A stretch of 64,000 nt of DNA from Strongylocentrotus droebachiensis (GCA_035222895.1 JAVYIG010000117.1:124001-188000), one strand, 5' to 3'. Positions 10,701-20,960 are shown, numbered from the stretch's first letter. Notes: a model not told the origin generated them from the letters alone. Numbers and translations: made by a program.

Positions 10701-13700
10701 TGAGGAGGTCTTCAAAGATAAAGTTGAGTTCTGGTCATGCGATTGCATTGTGAAAGAAACGTTGTGAAGTCTATCGATCATCTAGCATATAAGTGTTGGT
10801 GTGTACTGCAAGGTTCTGGAATCATCAAAATGATAGGAAATTAGGCCCAGTCTTGGTAAAGCTATAAGCACTGTACATAAAAAGATGTATATGGGACTAC
10901 ACAAACATGTGGCATAAAAATCCGTCCCTATGTTTATGATGTTACATGCCATATTTAGAATATTAAGGCATTTAAAGATCCATGCTTTACGGGGAACATT
11001 TATCTGATGTTCGTCCACACTTGCATGATACAATGATAACGCCCACAAATTATTATTCACCTCTTCGCGGAATTTAACCTTCTCTTAAAACAATATTATT
11101 TTCTGATTCCATTCAATAAAGACATCAACCACCCTCAACTTGATTGTGCATACTTTCTTTTTACATGAGGTGTGCAGCCTTACATCTCTTATATGGAAAA
11201 TCTGCCAGATCATTGGCTCTATTTTCAACATGATTTTTATGTCCTTTGGTAAGATACTAATCTACATTTCCCACTCTCCACCCAGGTGTTAAATGGGTAC
11301 CGGTAGGAAGGAATTCCTTGAATGCTGTGAGCGCCGAAATCGGCTGCCTAACAAAGCCGGGGTAATGGTTGGAGCGCCTTGAGCATCAGTGCATGGTGGA
11401 TAATGTGCGCTTTATAAATATCCAATATTATTATTAATATTATTATTATTATGTAATATCCACACGAGTACAATTATGTTTGGATGGTAGATACAAACAA
11501 CATCATATTCTGATTCACATCATTCCTCGCAAAATGCATACAATCATATCTCAAGATACGTGAGTACATCATACCATCACCGCTTTCAGAAGTGACCGCT
11601 TCCATATTTCCACCATCCTCATCAGCACGATAGACTCGTTTTGTATCCTTGTCAGTCCAGTAGATCTTCTTCTCCATGGAGTCATAGGTAATATAACGGG
11701 GTTCTTTAGTGGATGGAATAGAAGTAAAGTCTAGGTCGTCTCGTAGATATGCAACAAAAATCTTGTTCTCGGTGCTTTCATCTGTCACAAAGATCTTGGC
11801 AGTCGATGCTAAAACAGATGGGTTAAAGGGAGGTAATTATATTCCACAAAGTTTCGATAATGTATCACTGACAGTAGATAAACTGAATAGATCCGTATCA
11901 ATACATATGAAGTTTAAGAAATAGGCAAATAAATTATTCAAAGAATATACGTTAAAGATTGCTCTATTCAGAACCATTAAACAGCTCTGTTCTTCTTCGA
12001 GGTATTAGTTCTATGTTAATAGGGGTTTTCCTTCTATATCTACTCTTTTATTCTTCAATGTTATCATTTACACTTTCTAAAGATTTCAGCCTATAATTGT
12101 AGGCTAATTCTTGGTCTTACTTGTTTTTCAAAATTCAAATTATAAAAAAAGAGTAAAGGCCACTGCATATACGATCATCAATAGTTACAATTTCGTTTAT
12201 CATCATTGGAACCGAAATCAGAAATATGATGTCTGTTTTAGAGCTCTAAAACAGACATCATATTTCTGATTTTGGTTCCAATGATGATAAACAGAAACAA
12301 CAACAACAGCAGCAGCGAAAGCCGCAGCATCACCTACAGAAAGTTGAAATAAAAGAAAATAATAAACTTTTTTCAAAAGAAGCTCCGAAAGAAAAAATTA
12401 GTGTAAGGAAAGGAAAAATAAAACGAATACATTTTTGCACTGAGTGAAAGATAATAATAATAAAAATAATAATAATAGCCTAAATAGTCCACTCCAAATT
12501 GTATTAAACCGAAACGGAAATTCTTTTTGCCCAATTGATAGGCAAATTGAGAGGGAAAGAGAGAGAGAGAGAGAGAGAGAATTGGAAAGGGACAAGGGAG
12601 AAATATGAAAAGAGAGAGGGGGTGAGAGAGAAAATAAACAGAGAGAGAAAGAAAAAGAGAAAAGATGAAAGAGATAGAGATGAAAGAGAAAGAGATAGAT
12701 TGTGAAAATGTAGTTTTCTTACGAGTAGTAGTGGTAGGATGTGAGGTGGTGGCTTCCGTCGTAGACATCGTTGTGGTGTCTTGTGTAGTAGTTGATTCTG
12801 AAGAAGAAATATGATATATTTACCTGACAATACAACCTTCGACCAAACAAAAATCATATTCATATTTACCCAAATTTAACAAATCTTACAGGATAAAATC
12901 ATCACATGCTATTTAATTCCTAGCTTTTGACGCCTGGGTGGCTGCCGAGATCAAGATGCTGCTTTACATGGTAACATATTCCATGATCATGAAAGTAAAA
13001 GTGGAAGAGAGAGAGAGAGAGAGAGAGACGATGAGAGACGGAGAAAGAAAATTGTTGAGGGAGAAAAGGGAAGTGAAAAATCATGTAGTATTGGACAAGG
13101 AAAGAAAAGGCGGAGAGAGAGATAGAGAGACAGACAGAGAGTGAGAGTAAAGGAAACAATTTGTGAAATTGTAATAGAAAAGGATGAGCATGGTTAGAGA
13201 GCACAAACGAGGTAGATAGAGAGAGATATAGTTAGATAGAGCGAGATAGAGAGAGCGAGAAAGAGAGAGGGTGAGGGGAAGAAAGAGAGAGATGAAAAAG
13301 GAAGAGAAAGAGAGAGAGACAGAGAGAGTGAGGGGGAGAAAGAGAGAGAGAGATGAGAAACGAAAAGAGAGGGAGAGAAAGGGAGAGGGAGGGAGAGAGA
13401 CATGAAGAGAGTGAGGGGAAGAAAGAGAGAGAGCGATGAAAAAGGAAGAGAAAGAGAGAGAGAGAGAGAGAGTGAAAGAGAGGGGGAGATTGTGAAAATG
13501 TAGTTTTCTTACGAGTCGTAGTTGTAGGATGTGAGGTGGTGGCTTCCGTCGTGGACATCGTTGTGGTGTCTCGTATAGTAATTGATTCTGAAGAAGAAAT
13601 ATGATATATTTACCTGACAATACAACCTTGGGCCAAATAAAAGTCATATTTATATTTACCCAATTTTAACAAATCTTACAGGATAAAATCATCACATGCT

Positions 13701-14259
13701 ATTTAATTGCTAGCTTTTAACGGCTGGGTAGCTTGGTTGCTGAGAAAAAGATGTTGCTTTACAAGGTAGTAAATTCTATAATCAACTAAGAAAAAGTGGA
13801 AGAGAGAGAGAGGCGAGGAAAGAGACGGAGAGAGAAAATTGTTGAGGGAGAAAAAAGTAGAGACAAATCATGTAAAATAGTATTCGAGAAGGAAAGAAAA
13901 GGAGGAGAGAGAGAGAGAGAGATGAAAGGGAGAAAGAGAGGGGGAGATTGTGAAAATGTAGTTTTCTTACGAGTAGTAGTGGTAGGATGTGAGGTGGTGG
14001 CTTCAATCGTAGACATCGTTGTGGTGTCTTGTGTAGTAGTTGATTCTGAAGAAGAAATATGAAATATTTACCTAACATTACAACCTTCGGCCAAATGAAA
14101 ATCATATTCATATTTACGCAAATTTAACAAATCTTACAGTATAAAATCATCACATGCTATTTAATTCCTAGCTTTTGACGCTTGGGTGGATGCCGAGAAC
14201 AAGATGCTGCTTTACATGGTAGCATATTATATAATCATGTAAGTAATAGAGAGAGAGAG

Positions 14260-14290
<31 letters not shown>

Positions 14291-17154
14291 CGAGGAGAGA
14301 GACGGAGAGAGAAAACTGTTGAGGAAGAAAAGGGAAGTGAACAAAATCATGATGGTATTCGAGAAGGAAAGAAAAGGCGGATAGAAATAAAGAGACGGAC
14401 AAAGAGTGAGGGTAAACGAAAAAATTGTGAAATCGTAACTGAAAAGGTGAAGTATGGTTAGAGAGAACAAAACAGGAAGAAAGAGAAAGTGATAAAAGAG
14501 AGAAGGGAAGGAAGAGAGAGGGAGGGATGGAAAAAAGAAGAGAGAAGGAAAGACAGAGAGAGAGAGAGAGATATAAAAGAGAAAGACAGATTTATCTCTT
14601 CTTGGTGTTTCATCAGTAATTCTACTTTTTTGTCATTCTTTATATGATATATGTTTTCTTATGTTTACTTTGAATTTTTATTGTATATGCACGGCCCCAT
14701 TGTAAAACAGCTTATTAGCTGAACTGGGCTTTTACCGTGAATAAATAAATAAATCGAATTAAATCAAATCAAATCAAATGAGATGTGAAAATGTAGTTTT
14801 CAGTCTTACGAGTAGTAGTGGTAGGATGTGAGGTGGTGGCTTCCGTCGTAGACATCGTTTTGTTGTCTTGTGTCGTAGTTGATTCTGAAGAAAAAATATA
14901 ATATATACACCTGATAATACAACCTGGGGCAAAACAAAAATCATATTCATATTTACCCAAATTTAACAAATCTTACAGGCTACATCATCACATAACGCTT
15001 GAAAAGTGGAACAGAGAGAGAGAGAGAGAGAGAAGAGGGGAAAGACGGAGAAAGAAAATTGTTGTGGGAGAAAAGGGAAGAGGAAAATCATGAAAAATAA
15101 TAATTATTCGAGAAGGAAAGAAAAGGCGGAGAGAGAAAGAGACGGACAGAGAGTGAAGGAAAATGGGAAAAATTGTGATATTGTAACCGAAAATGGTGAG
15201 CATGTTTAGAGAGAACAAAGGGTGGAGAGAGAGAGAGAGAGATAGAGAGAGAGATAGAGAAAGGAGAGAGGAAGAGATGAAAGAGAGAGAGAGAGAGAAA
15301 TTGTAAAATGAAGGTTTCTTACGAGTGGTAGGATGTGAGGTAGTGGCTCCCAACGTGGACACCGTTGTGGTGTCTTGTGTAGTAGTTGATTCTGAAGAAG
15401 AAATATAAAATATATATATTTACCTGATAATACAACCTTCGGCCAAATAAAAATCTATTCATATTTACCCAACTTCAACAAATCTTACAGGATAAATCAT
15501 CACATGATATTATAGGTTTTAACGCTTGAGTGGCAGCCGAAAACAAGATGTATGCTGCTGTACGTGGTAGCATATTCTGTACATGTGAAAGTGAAAGTGA
15601 AAAAGATAGGCATTGAGAGACGGAGAGAGAAAATTGGAGAGAGAGAGAAAAAAAATAGAGAGAGAGAGAGAGAGAAGGGAAGTGAGAAAACATGTAAAAT
15701 AGTAATCGAGAGGGAAAGAGAAGAATGAGAGAGAGAGAGATAGTGTATTACAATGTAGTTTTCTTACGAGTAGTAGTTGTAGGATGCGAGGTGGTGGTAT
15801 CCATCGTGGACATCGTGTTGGTGTCCTGTGTAGTAGTTGTTTCTGGAGAAGAAATATGATTTATACACCGGGACCCTGTCTTACAAAGGGTTAATATTAG
15901 TCGCAACTTATTTGCGATTGATATCGATCGCAATTATGTACAAAAGAGATAGGAGATTACAAACTTGCGATTGATTAGAGGACTTGCGATGATATGGATC
16001 AATCGCAACTCTGTGTAAGACAGGGCTCTGATGATACAACCGGGGAGCAAATCACATTTAACTTTATATTTACTAAAGTTTTACTGAATAAATCCTTTCA
16101 TAATATTCAATTCCTAGCTTTTGATACCTCATCGACTGCCGAGAACAAGATGTTACTTTCACGGTGTAGCATATTTTATACACGTGAAAGTGAAAGCGAA
16201 AGAGAGAGACATGGAGAAATGGAGAACAGGGAAGTGGGGATAAAAGTAAACAATAGAAATCAAGAGAGAAAGAGAAAGGTCGAGAGATCGAGAGAAAGAG
16301 AGAATGAACAAATTAAGGAAATTATTAATGTAAGAGGTGAGCATGATGACAGAGAATGAATGAGAGAGATAGAGAGAAAGAAAGAGAGAGATAGTGGGCG
16401 GCGGACAGTGAAATAGAAAGAGAGAAGGAGAGAATTTTAGAAAGAGAAGGAAAATGAGGAAAGATAACAAAAGCAAAATCGAGAGAGAGAGGCAGAGAGA
16501 TAGAGAGAGATAGAGAGACGGAGAGAAAGTACGGAGGGCAAAGAGGTGAGAAGAAGAGAGAGAAGGGGGGTGGGACAGAGAGAGAGAGCGAAGGAAGGGG
16601 TTTGAAAATCGGTTGATTATGATGTATACTTTCCTTTTGACAAAGTTGATCATTTTTGCTCGAGTGCAGGTACTAGCAAATATAAGTTGTATAGATGGTT
16701 TTTAATTAATTTTTTCAAACCGACTTTCCAGATAATTATTGTGATTGCTTTTTTTCTCACGTTCATTGCAGCGTTTCCCTCGATATCCGGCAGAGCAGTG
16801 GCATTTGTAGTTTTCCATAGTCTCCTCACACCAGCCATTTTGACAGGTATTTTCGCCACAATCTATAGTTAAGAGGACGACAAGACACTGCAACTATATA
16901 GCTCAACCTTAGGAAATCCATTATTTAAGAATACAGATTCTTCTGCAACTCCCTCTATACCCTTGACGCATATAATTTATCACTGTATTCTTTCATATAC
17001 CTATAGGCTACTGCTCCTAATCACTCGAAGAGGCACAGGATGAAAAAGAAGAAGTCACGTAGTTACAGGTCAAACTTAAATCAACATACATTGACAAATT
17101 CAATAATAATGAAAATGATAATAATAATAATATTTATAATAATTATAATAATAA

Positions 17155-17189
<35 letters not shown>

Positions 17190-17487
17190 TCAAGAATAAT
17201 AATAATAAGAATAATAATATAAATAATAATAATAATAGCAATACTACTAATAATGATGATAATAATAATAGTAATAATAATAACAAAATTAATAATAATA
17301 CAAATAACGATATTACAAATAGTGCCCATCCTGGAGTATCCCCATGAATATCTATTCACCTATCAATTTATCCAAGCTGCACTTATAAAGTGCTGAAAAC
17401 ATTCGTTTCTTTCTATCAATATTAAATATACTGTTACACCTGGGTTTATTATCATAGCAACTAATATCACTATTACCACCACTACTT

Positions 17488-17539
<52 letters not shown>

Positions 17540-17618
17540 AACTGCTACTACTACTACTAATACCACTACTACTACTTCTACTTCAACTACTACACTACTA
17601 CTACTACTACTACTACTA

Positions 17619-17677
<59 letters not shown>

Positions 17678-17888
17678 TTGCTACTACTTCTACTACTACC
17701 ACTACTACTACTGCTGCTGATGCTGCTTTGTTTACCACTACTCATACTACTGACGTACATGTTGTATTGCTATATGTATCATTATGAATTATCCACAATT
17801 TCTCACAATTGCAACAGTGCTGTCAATTATGATAGGAAAGACGCTTTGTAATCATTGATTATTATTAGTAGTAGTATTAGTAGTAGTT

Positions 17889-17923
<35 letters not shown>

Positions 17924-20059
17924 TATAATAGTAGTAGTAGTAGTAGAAGTATTATTAGTAGCAGTAGTAGTAGTAGTAGTGGTGGTAGTAGTAGTAGTAG
18001 TAGTAGAAAAACTAGTAGTAGAAGTAGTAGTAGTAGTAGAAGTTGTTATAGTGGTAGTAGAAGTAGTAGGAGTAGTAGTTGTTGTAGTTGTAGTAGTAGT
18101 ATTTTGTTACACATGATCACTGCTATTTGATTAATATTGACTTATACAGATCTTGTTTCAAAACCTCTTGTTGACAACGTGTGCTACTAATAGTGGTAAT
18201 CAGGCTACTTGGATAATTAATCATCCAATAATTAGATTAGCTTTAGAATCACTCGGGTGTATCAACATCAGTTATGTTCGACATGCTGTGTTGCTAAGAC
18301 AACCACACGCTAAACGTACTACACACCACCAAAATGTAATTAATAAACTTAAGTGTAGCTCGTTCTTGATAGCATGATGGAGGACGGGATACACTATAAT
18401 ATTCGTGAATAAGCTGGCAGACCAATCGTGATGTGGAAGTACAATAAATTAAACATGTACCGAATATTTAACCATATGAATGATCACATGCGCTCACGTC
18501 CACGTTCACCCACACCCCCACAAAATAATTAATTGTTTTGATTTCCGACTTATTCCCAATAATCAGCGATTTCTGGTTAACGAATTGCCTTTTCCTTTTC
18601 AAATATAATTGAATTTAAACCTTTTAAGGAAATAACACTTGAGAGCGGGACTGCACTACTTGTAGCTTCTTGTGCCCTCTATATAGCCAACAATGTCTAA
18701 GTAGTACCCGTTGAGCCCAATAATCCCCTTTTTCTTATGTTAATTGAGAGCTGTTTTGATGAGAAAACCACCTGCCCGTGACCACGCAGAGAGGTCTAAT
18801 CCCTCCTGGCCAAATTAGTGCAGATATGCTTGAATAGAAATTTAGAAATTATAATGTTGATATTTAATCATATTGTATACATACTTATTCAAGACCGCAA
18901 AGGCCTTTGTGGAAAGCAATTTTGAAATTGGCAATGTTACCCTGTAAAATAAAACTACAAATAAATTAATCAATCAAATTAAAATAATTGAATTATATGA
19001 CAATTGATTTCAGGACTTCATAAAAAGAGTTTCTCCATCGTGTGATAAGTCAACCTAACCGTTAACCGTCGGTTTAGCACCTTAAGCCCCCCCCCCCCCC
19101 TATAAAAACCCTGTCCGTTTGGGCGATTCAATCTTGTCTTCAGCAAAATTTAACTTTGAAGCCCGTTACCAGGGGCAACGGGCATCTTTTTCATTAACTA
19201 TTGACCGTAAGGCGGGCATGGCTAAAATCACGACTCCAATTTCGACCAATCGGATGACTAGATTCATTCAAAATACTAAATAGAGGTATATAAAACCTAT
19301 CATTGACTGTAGAGGATTATGTAACCATCTTTACTCGTTTTACCAGGGATTAATCATCTTCCTAGGATTATTTTTTTGTCAGTCTTTTGTGTTTTGTGAT
19401 GTACAGTGACATCGCTTCATTTTTTGACGAAGGTTTGTCATGGACTATATGGAGTCACACCATCTTGGGGAGGAGGGGGGCATTTTTCGGCTGCTCTCGG
19501 GCTATAACACCCGGATTCTATGGATAGACTTTCAACCGTTGTTGCCAATGTCTTTAAAATAGTCTCTAACATAGATGTCGAATCTTATGACACTTTTGGC
19601 AAGGATTACACGATTACATTTTTCCAAAAGAATTGAACAGTAGAACAAGCCCCCCCCCCCCCCCACACACACATACTCATTGTTATGTAGGGTACGCGTA
19701 TGCATGTTCCCTCCCTTTGAAAGCAACCCCTATCTCTGATGTGTAAAGTGGGGGAAGGGCGGGAGAACAGCTTATACAATTTATTAGGGTTATAGCAGGC
19801 AACATCATGTAACTCGCAAAGAACGACTTACCAGGAAATCTGCACACTCTGTGTCCGGGTGGGATCCCCAGTTTACTCTTCCTTCTTGGACAAGAAGCTT
19901 CCTTAAATGTGTATGGTATGAGCTTTGGAATCGTCTGTACCATACTGCCATTAGGATGCAGTTTCACCTTACATTCGTTGAACATTGGTAAGGTGTAACT
20001 CAGCCCTAATCCGTCCGAACAACAAGTACCCGTGTTCTCATTCGAAGAAACGACAGAGG
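6136..20059 (-). CDS. Multi-exon gene: Cys-rich + EGF + Thr-rich exon-repeat stalk + YWTD propeller (5' incomplete)
   Basis: Twelve minus-strand exons join without a phase conflict: 20059-19832, 16862-16761, 15842-15768, 15391-15323, 14884-14810, 14045-13971, 13587-13513, 12797-12723, 11808-11575, 10574-10397, 8092-7968 and 6449-6136. All have AG acceptors and GT donors. Together they give about 541 residues: a Cys-rich segment, one EGF domain, six copies of a roughly 25-residue Thr/Ser cassette, then six YWTD-type strands (KIFVTD, KIYWTD, TLYIAN, YLYWSV, RLFFCD, SLYWTK), the number expected of a six-bladed LDL-receptor-class propeller. Such proteins are extracellular. The stalk is probably O-glycosylated (inference). 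The first exon starts in phase 1, so at least one 5' exon, presumably with a signal peptide, is missing. I do not recognise a named orthologue. Confidence 0.8.
7632..7869. mobile_element. Non-autonomous TIR element (CAG-GCG ends), 8-bp target duplication
   Basis: The left end is CAGGCGAGTACGCAGG and the right end, inverted, is CAGTAGCGTACGTAGG. The flanks are CCGGGTAC (7624-7631) and CCGGGTAT (7870-7877), seven of eight identical. The interior is G and C homopolymers with an A and (AT)n tract and TGTGTGTATTTTGGAG, which recurs at 38550. The CAG-GCG ends and 8-bp duplication are hAT-like. No transposase is present. It lies in the last intron of the YWTD gene. Confidence 0.75.
7968..8092 (-). 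CDS. Exon: YWTD propeller strand 4
   Basis: The 125-nt exon runs from TTTTTTCAG/A to AGCC/GTATGT (enters in phase 2, leaves in phase 1). It encodes YLYWSVSNEILRRPLDKSS, then LSKITGLSIDLS, an archetypal LDL-receptor class B repeat. Without it the exons on either side would clash in phase and only five strands would be present. With it the splice creates DLSRDPRRLFFCD in frame. Confidence 0.87.
8555..9000 (+). repeat. Dispersed ~500-bp repeat, copy 2
   Basis: This has the same order of landmarks as the copies at 1257-1760 and 53064-53660, with a deletion after the TTACTTACTG segment. It lies in the intron between propeller exons at 10574-10397 and 8092-7968. Confidence 0.72.
10130..10318 (+). 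mobile_element. LINE 3' tail fragment
   Basis: TTGTACTTGTCAATATCAG, a TGTATTGCTG stretch and an ending in repeated AATCAAATCAA-type units resemble LINE 3' UTRs with a short tandem tail. A similar tail is at 14600-14785. No coding part remains. Confidence 0.5.
10397..10574 (-). CDS. Exon: YWTD propeller strand 3
   Basis: The exon is bounded by CCTAG/AA and AAAGG/GTGAGT (178 nt; enters in phase 1, leaves in phase 2). It reads LRGIAIAETSRTLYIANKS, then KITWVSI and EELYSVEVDEEKG. This is a propeller blade in which the YWTD strand has become LYIAN. Joining to the previous exon gives SGDELRGIAIAE, a natural blade boundary. Confidence 0.85.
11268..11452 (+). mobile_element. tRNA-type SINE 3' part with (ATT)n tail
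   Basis: The sequence CTCCACCCAGGTGTTAAAT, then GGGTACCGG, GCGCCTTGAGCAT and GCGCTTTATAAATATCCAA ends in an (ATT)n tail. It matches the body of marine-invertebrate tRNA SINEs. The tRNA-like head is missing. It is intronic. Confidence 0.7.
11575..11808 (-). CDS. Exon: YWTD propeller strands 1-2 (78 codons)
   Basis: The exon runs from acceptor TTTTAG/CA to donor GATG/GTATGA, phase 1-1. It contains TAKIFVTDES, then RYITYDSMEKKIYWTDKD followed by RVYRADEDGGNMEAV. That is the LDL-receptor class B pattern of a YWTD strand followed by xIxRxxxDG. The Thr stalk ends at its first residue. Confidence 0.88.
12195..12292. repeat. Near-perfect 98-bp palindrome
   Basis: The arms 12195-12243 and 12244-12292 are reverse complements over 49 bases with one mismatch (ACCGAAAT against ACCAAAAT) and no loop, centred on GAGCTC. 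It lies in the intron between the last Thr-rich cassette and the propeller. Confidence 0.9.
12723..12797 (-). CDS. Thr-rich cassette exon 6 of 6 (75 nt)
   Basis: This is the last cassette. It reads STTTQDTTTMSTTEATTSHP, followed by four threonines. Its final C joins CA of the next exon to give Pro, leading straight into the first propeller strand (TAKIFVTD). Confidence 0.9.
13513..13587 (-). CDS. Thr-rich cassette exon 5 of 6 (75 nt)
   Basis: This has standard length and splice sites. The 5' half is altered (SITIRDTTTMSTTEATTSHP), losing two threonines and the Gln. The 3' half is conserved. Confidence 0.87.
13971..14045 (-). CDS. Thr-rich cassette exon 4 of 6 (75 nt)
   Basis: The flanks are standard (CTTCAG and GTAAGAAAAC), phase 1-1. 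It reads MSTIEATTSHP, with one Thr-to-Ile change relative to its neighbours. Confidence 0.88.
14600..14785 (+). mobile_element. LINE 3' UTR fragment inserted in a cassette intron
   Basis: CACGGCCCCATTGTAAAACA, CTGAACTGGGCTTTTACC and a tail of AATAAATAAATAAAT plus (AATCA)n are characteristic of CR1/L2-like 3' ends. Its presence makes the interval between cassettes 3 and 4 longer than the others. Confidence 0.7.
14810..14884 (-). CDS. Thr-rich cassette exon 3 of 6 (75 nt)
   Basis: This has the standard length and phase, with TTQDNKTMSTTEATTSHP. Its donor context (GTAAGACTGAAAAC) carries a 4-base insertion relative to the GTAAGAAAAC of most copies. A LINE 3' tail inserted in the adjoining intron explains the wider spacing to cassette 4. 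Confidence 0.87.
15323..15391 (-). CDS. Thr-rich cassette exon 2 of 6 (69 nt)
   Basis: This copy is two codons shorter, having lost six bases from the ACT run before the donor, and keeps phase. It reads STTTQDTTTVSTLGATTSHP. The Met of the other copies is Val here. Confidence 0.87.
15768..15842 (-). CDS. Thr-rich cassette exon 1 of 6 (75 nt)
   Basis: This is the first cassette after the EGF exon and the most diverged: it reads TTTQDTNTMSTMDTTTSHP where the others read ...TTMSTTEATTSHP. It is flanked by CTCCAG and GTAAGA, phase 1-1, adding exactly 25 codons. Confidence 0.88.
16761..16862 (-). CDS. Exon: EGF-like domain (34 codons, phase 1-1)
   Basis: Six cysteines with EGF spacing are visible: CGENTC, QNGWC, eight residues to KC, then CHC and GYRGKRC (C-x8-C-x1-C-x8-C at the end). 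The acceptor is CTATAG/AT and the donor GAAC/GTGAGA. The phase 1-1 layout is typical of shuffled EGF exons. The GYRGKRC ending matches the usual GxxGxxC loop. It lacks the D-x-D/N-E calcium-binding signature, so calcium binding is not predicted. It joins directly to the first Thr-rich cassette exon. Confidence 0.88.
17100..17300. repeat. (AAT)n microsatellite
   Basis: This is an imperfect (AAT/ATA)n run with occasional AAG and GATG interruptions. The Ile-rich open frames across it are artefacts. Confidence 0.9.
17475..17740. repeat. (ACT)n microsatellite with a (GCT)n block
   Basis: This is a long (CTA)n array with a short (TGC)n block near 17660-17680. Confidence 0.9.
17862..18110. repeat. 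(AGT)n microsatellite
   Basis: This (AGT)n array is the reverse complement class of the (ACT)n array just upstream, so the two could pair as a hairpin about 120 bp apart. A poly-Ser open frame arises from it and is not a gene. Confidence 0.9.
19161..19183 (+). repeat. Short hairpin
   Basis: GCCCGTT and AACGGGC form a perfect 7-bp stem around a 9-nt loop. It lies just upstream of the CCAAT/TATA module. Its role is unknown, and it is not the histone 3' stem-loop. Confidence 0.6.
19215..19296 (+). promoter_or_regulatory. Promoter-like module (two CCAAT boxes and TATATAAAA), copy 1
   Basis: The segment reads GCATGGCTAAAATCACG, CTCCAAT, CGACCAATC and then TATATAAAA at 19287-19295. A closely similar block lies at 55837-55904. 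The CCAAT-CCAAT-TATA order and spacing resemble a core promoter, but no gene or transcript starting downstream is recognised. It could equally be part of a repeat. Confidence 0.4.
19832..20059 (-). CDS. Exon: cysteine-rich extracellular segment (76 codons, phase 1-1)
   Basis: The minus-strand frame is open from an acceptor (TTCAAAG/CC) to a donor (CCTG/GTAAGT). It reads through CCSDGLGLSY, FNECKVKLHPNGS, KEASCPRRKSK and HRVCRFP. Five cysteines in about 75 residues and basic patches suggest a small secreted domain, but no family is recognised. It splices in phase to the EGF exon, creating a Pro-Asp-Cys junction. The acceptor choice is the least certain point, because the frame stays open further upstream to about 20140. 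Confidence 0.6.
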
Positions 20060-20654
20060 CTTTGAACGAAATATAAAACCAGGAGAAAATACAAATTGAG
20101 TAAAGATTATAAATCTGTTGTGGTGTTAACCCATTAGAACCCCGTAACTACACCCAATAGCGGAGCGTGGGTCCACCATTGAGACAAAATTGAAATTGAA
20201 AATGAAATTATTTACATATTTTGCTTACTCATTTGTACGTTCGTTTTGTGTATACATGTATTGAAAGCGCCAAATAAATGAATAAATAAATAAATGATAA
20301 TAACGACAAATTTTGATTAATAAGTTCAATATCAATGTTTTATTATATTTATGTTGAATACAACTACTGCTGCTACTACTACTACCAATGTAATAAAAAT
20401 GGTGATAATAGTAATGATAAGGATAAATCATCGTTGACCAGAATCATACGTACCGAAGAATATATACGTCAGGAAAACAAGGATCACGCCTCGTATGAGA
20501 TATTTGTCCTTTACATGTGAAAGAAAAAATGGAATAGCTTCATAATATATGATGAGTAGCTTAAAGCTCGATGATCAAAATGTCTATCAATCAATACTGA
20601 TAAATGCAGCCGTATCCCGACACCTATCGCCTGAACAACCAACCCCCCCCCCCC

Positions 20655-20960
20655 CCCGGATAACCACCCCTAGGATAACCATCCTCTAGGATAACTACCC
20701 CCTAGGATAGTTGTCCGAGGGGTAGTTTTCATAGAGGATGGTTCTCGTAGGGTGTAGTTGCCCTAAGGTAGTTTTCCGGGGGTAGTTGTCCTAGGGGGTA
20801 GTTGTCTGGTGGTAGTTGTCCGGGAGGAGTTGTCCTAGGGGGTAGTCGTCCTAGAGGGTGGTTGCCCTAGGGTGTAGTTGTCCTAGGGGGTAGTTGTCCT
20901 AGAGGGTTGTTATCCTAGGGGTGGTTATCCGGGGGATGGCTGTCCAGGGGGTAGGTGTCA
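20655..20960. repeat. Palindromic GTAGTTGTCCTAGGGG minisatellite
   Basis: Units of about 18 bp (GTAGTTGTCCTAGGGG variants) run on the plus strand from about 20708 to 20960. The first 50 bases (20655-20707) carry the same unit inverted (CTAGGATAACCACCCC). The array is therefore bounded by inverted copies. A relative lies at 30480-30560 plus 31590-31800. Confidence 0.85.

Larger units (their letters stand above)
12540..16600. repeat. Tandemly duplicated intron units with GA-rich microsatellites
   Basis: The six cassette exons each lie inside a duplicated unit. Exons start 790, 458, 839, 513 and 445 bp apart. Shared intron landmarks are ACAAATCTTACAGGATAAA, CACATGCTATTTAATT, TAGCTTTTGACGC, CCGAGAACAAGATG and long (GAGA)n runs. 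A last, exonless piece of the unit ends near 16160. Open frames that look Ser/Leu- or Glu/Arg-rich here are microsatellite artefacts. Confidence 0.88.
16870..19830. other. Large intron between the EGF and Cys-rich exons
   Basis: No further exon was recognised. The intron holds three adjacent trinucleotide arrays (17100-18110). Beyond these are ordinary AT-rich sequence and a CCAAT/TATA-like module at 19215-19295. Confidence 0.6.

Noticed and set aside
12373..13647. Long Ser/Leu/Phe-rich and Glu/Arg-rich open frames
   Set aside because: They arise from (GA)n/(CT)n microsatellites in the cassette introns and have no domain. The real coding sequence here is only the 75-nt exons.
17855..18130. 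Poly-serine open frame
   Set aside because: It is a translation of an (AGT)n microsatellite.
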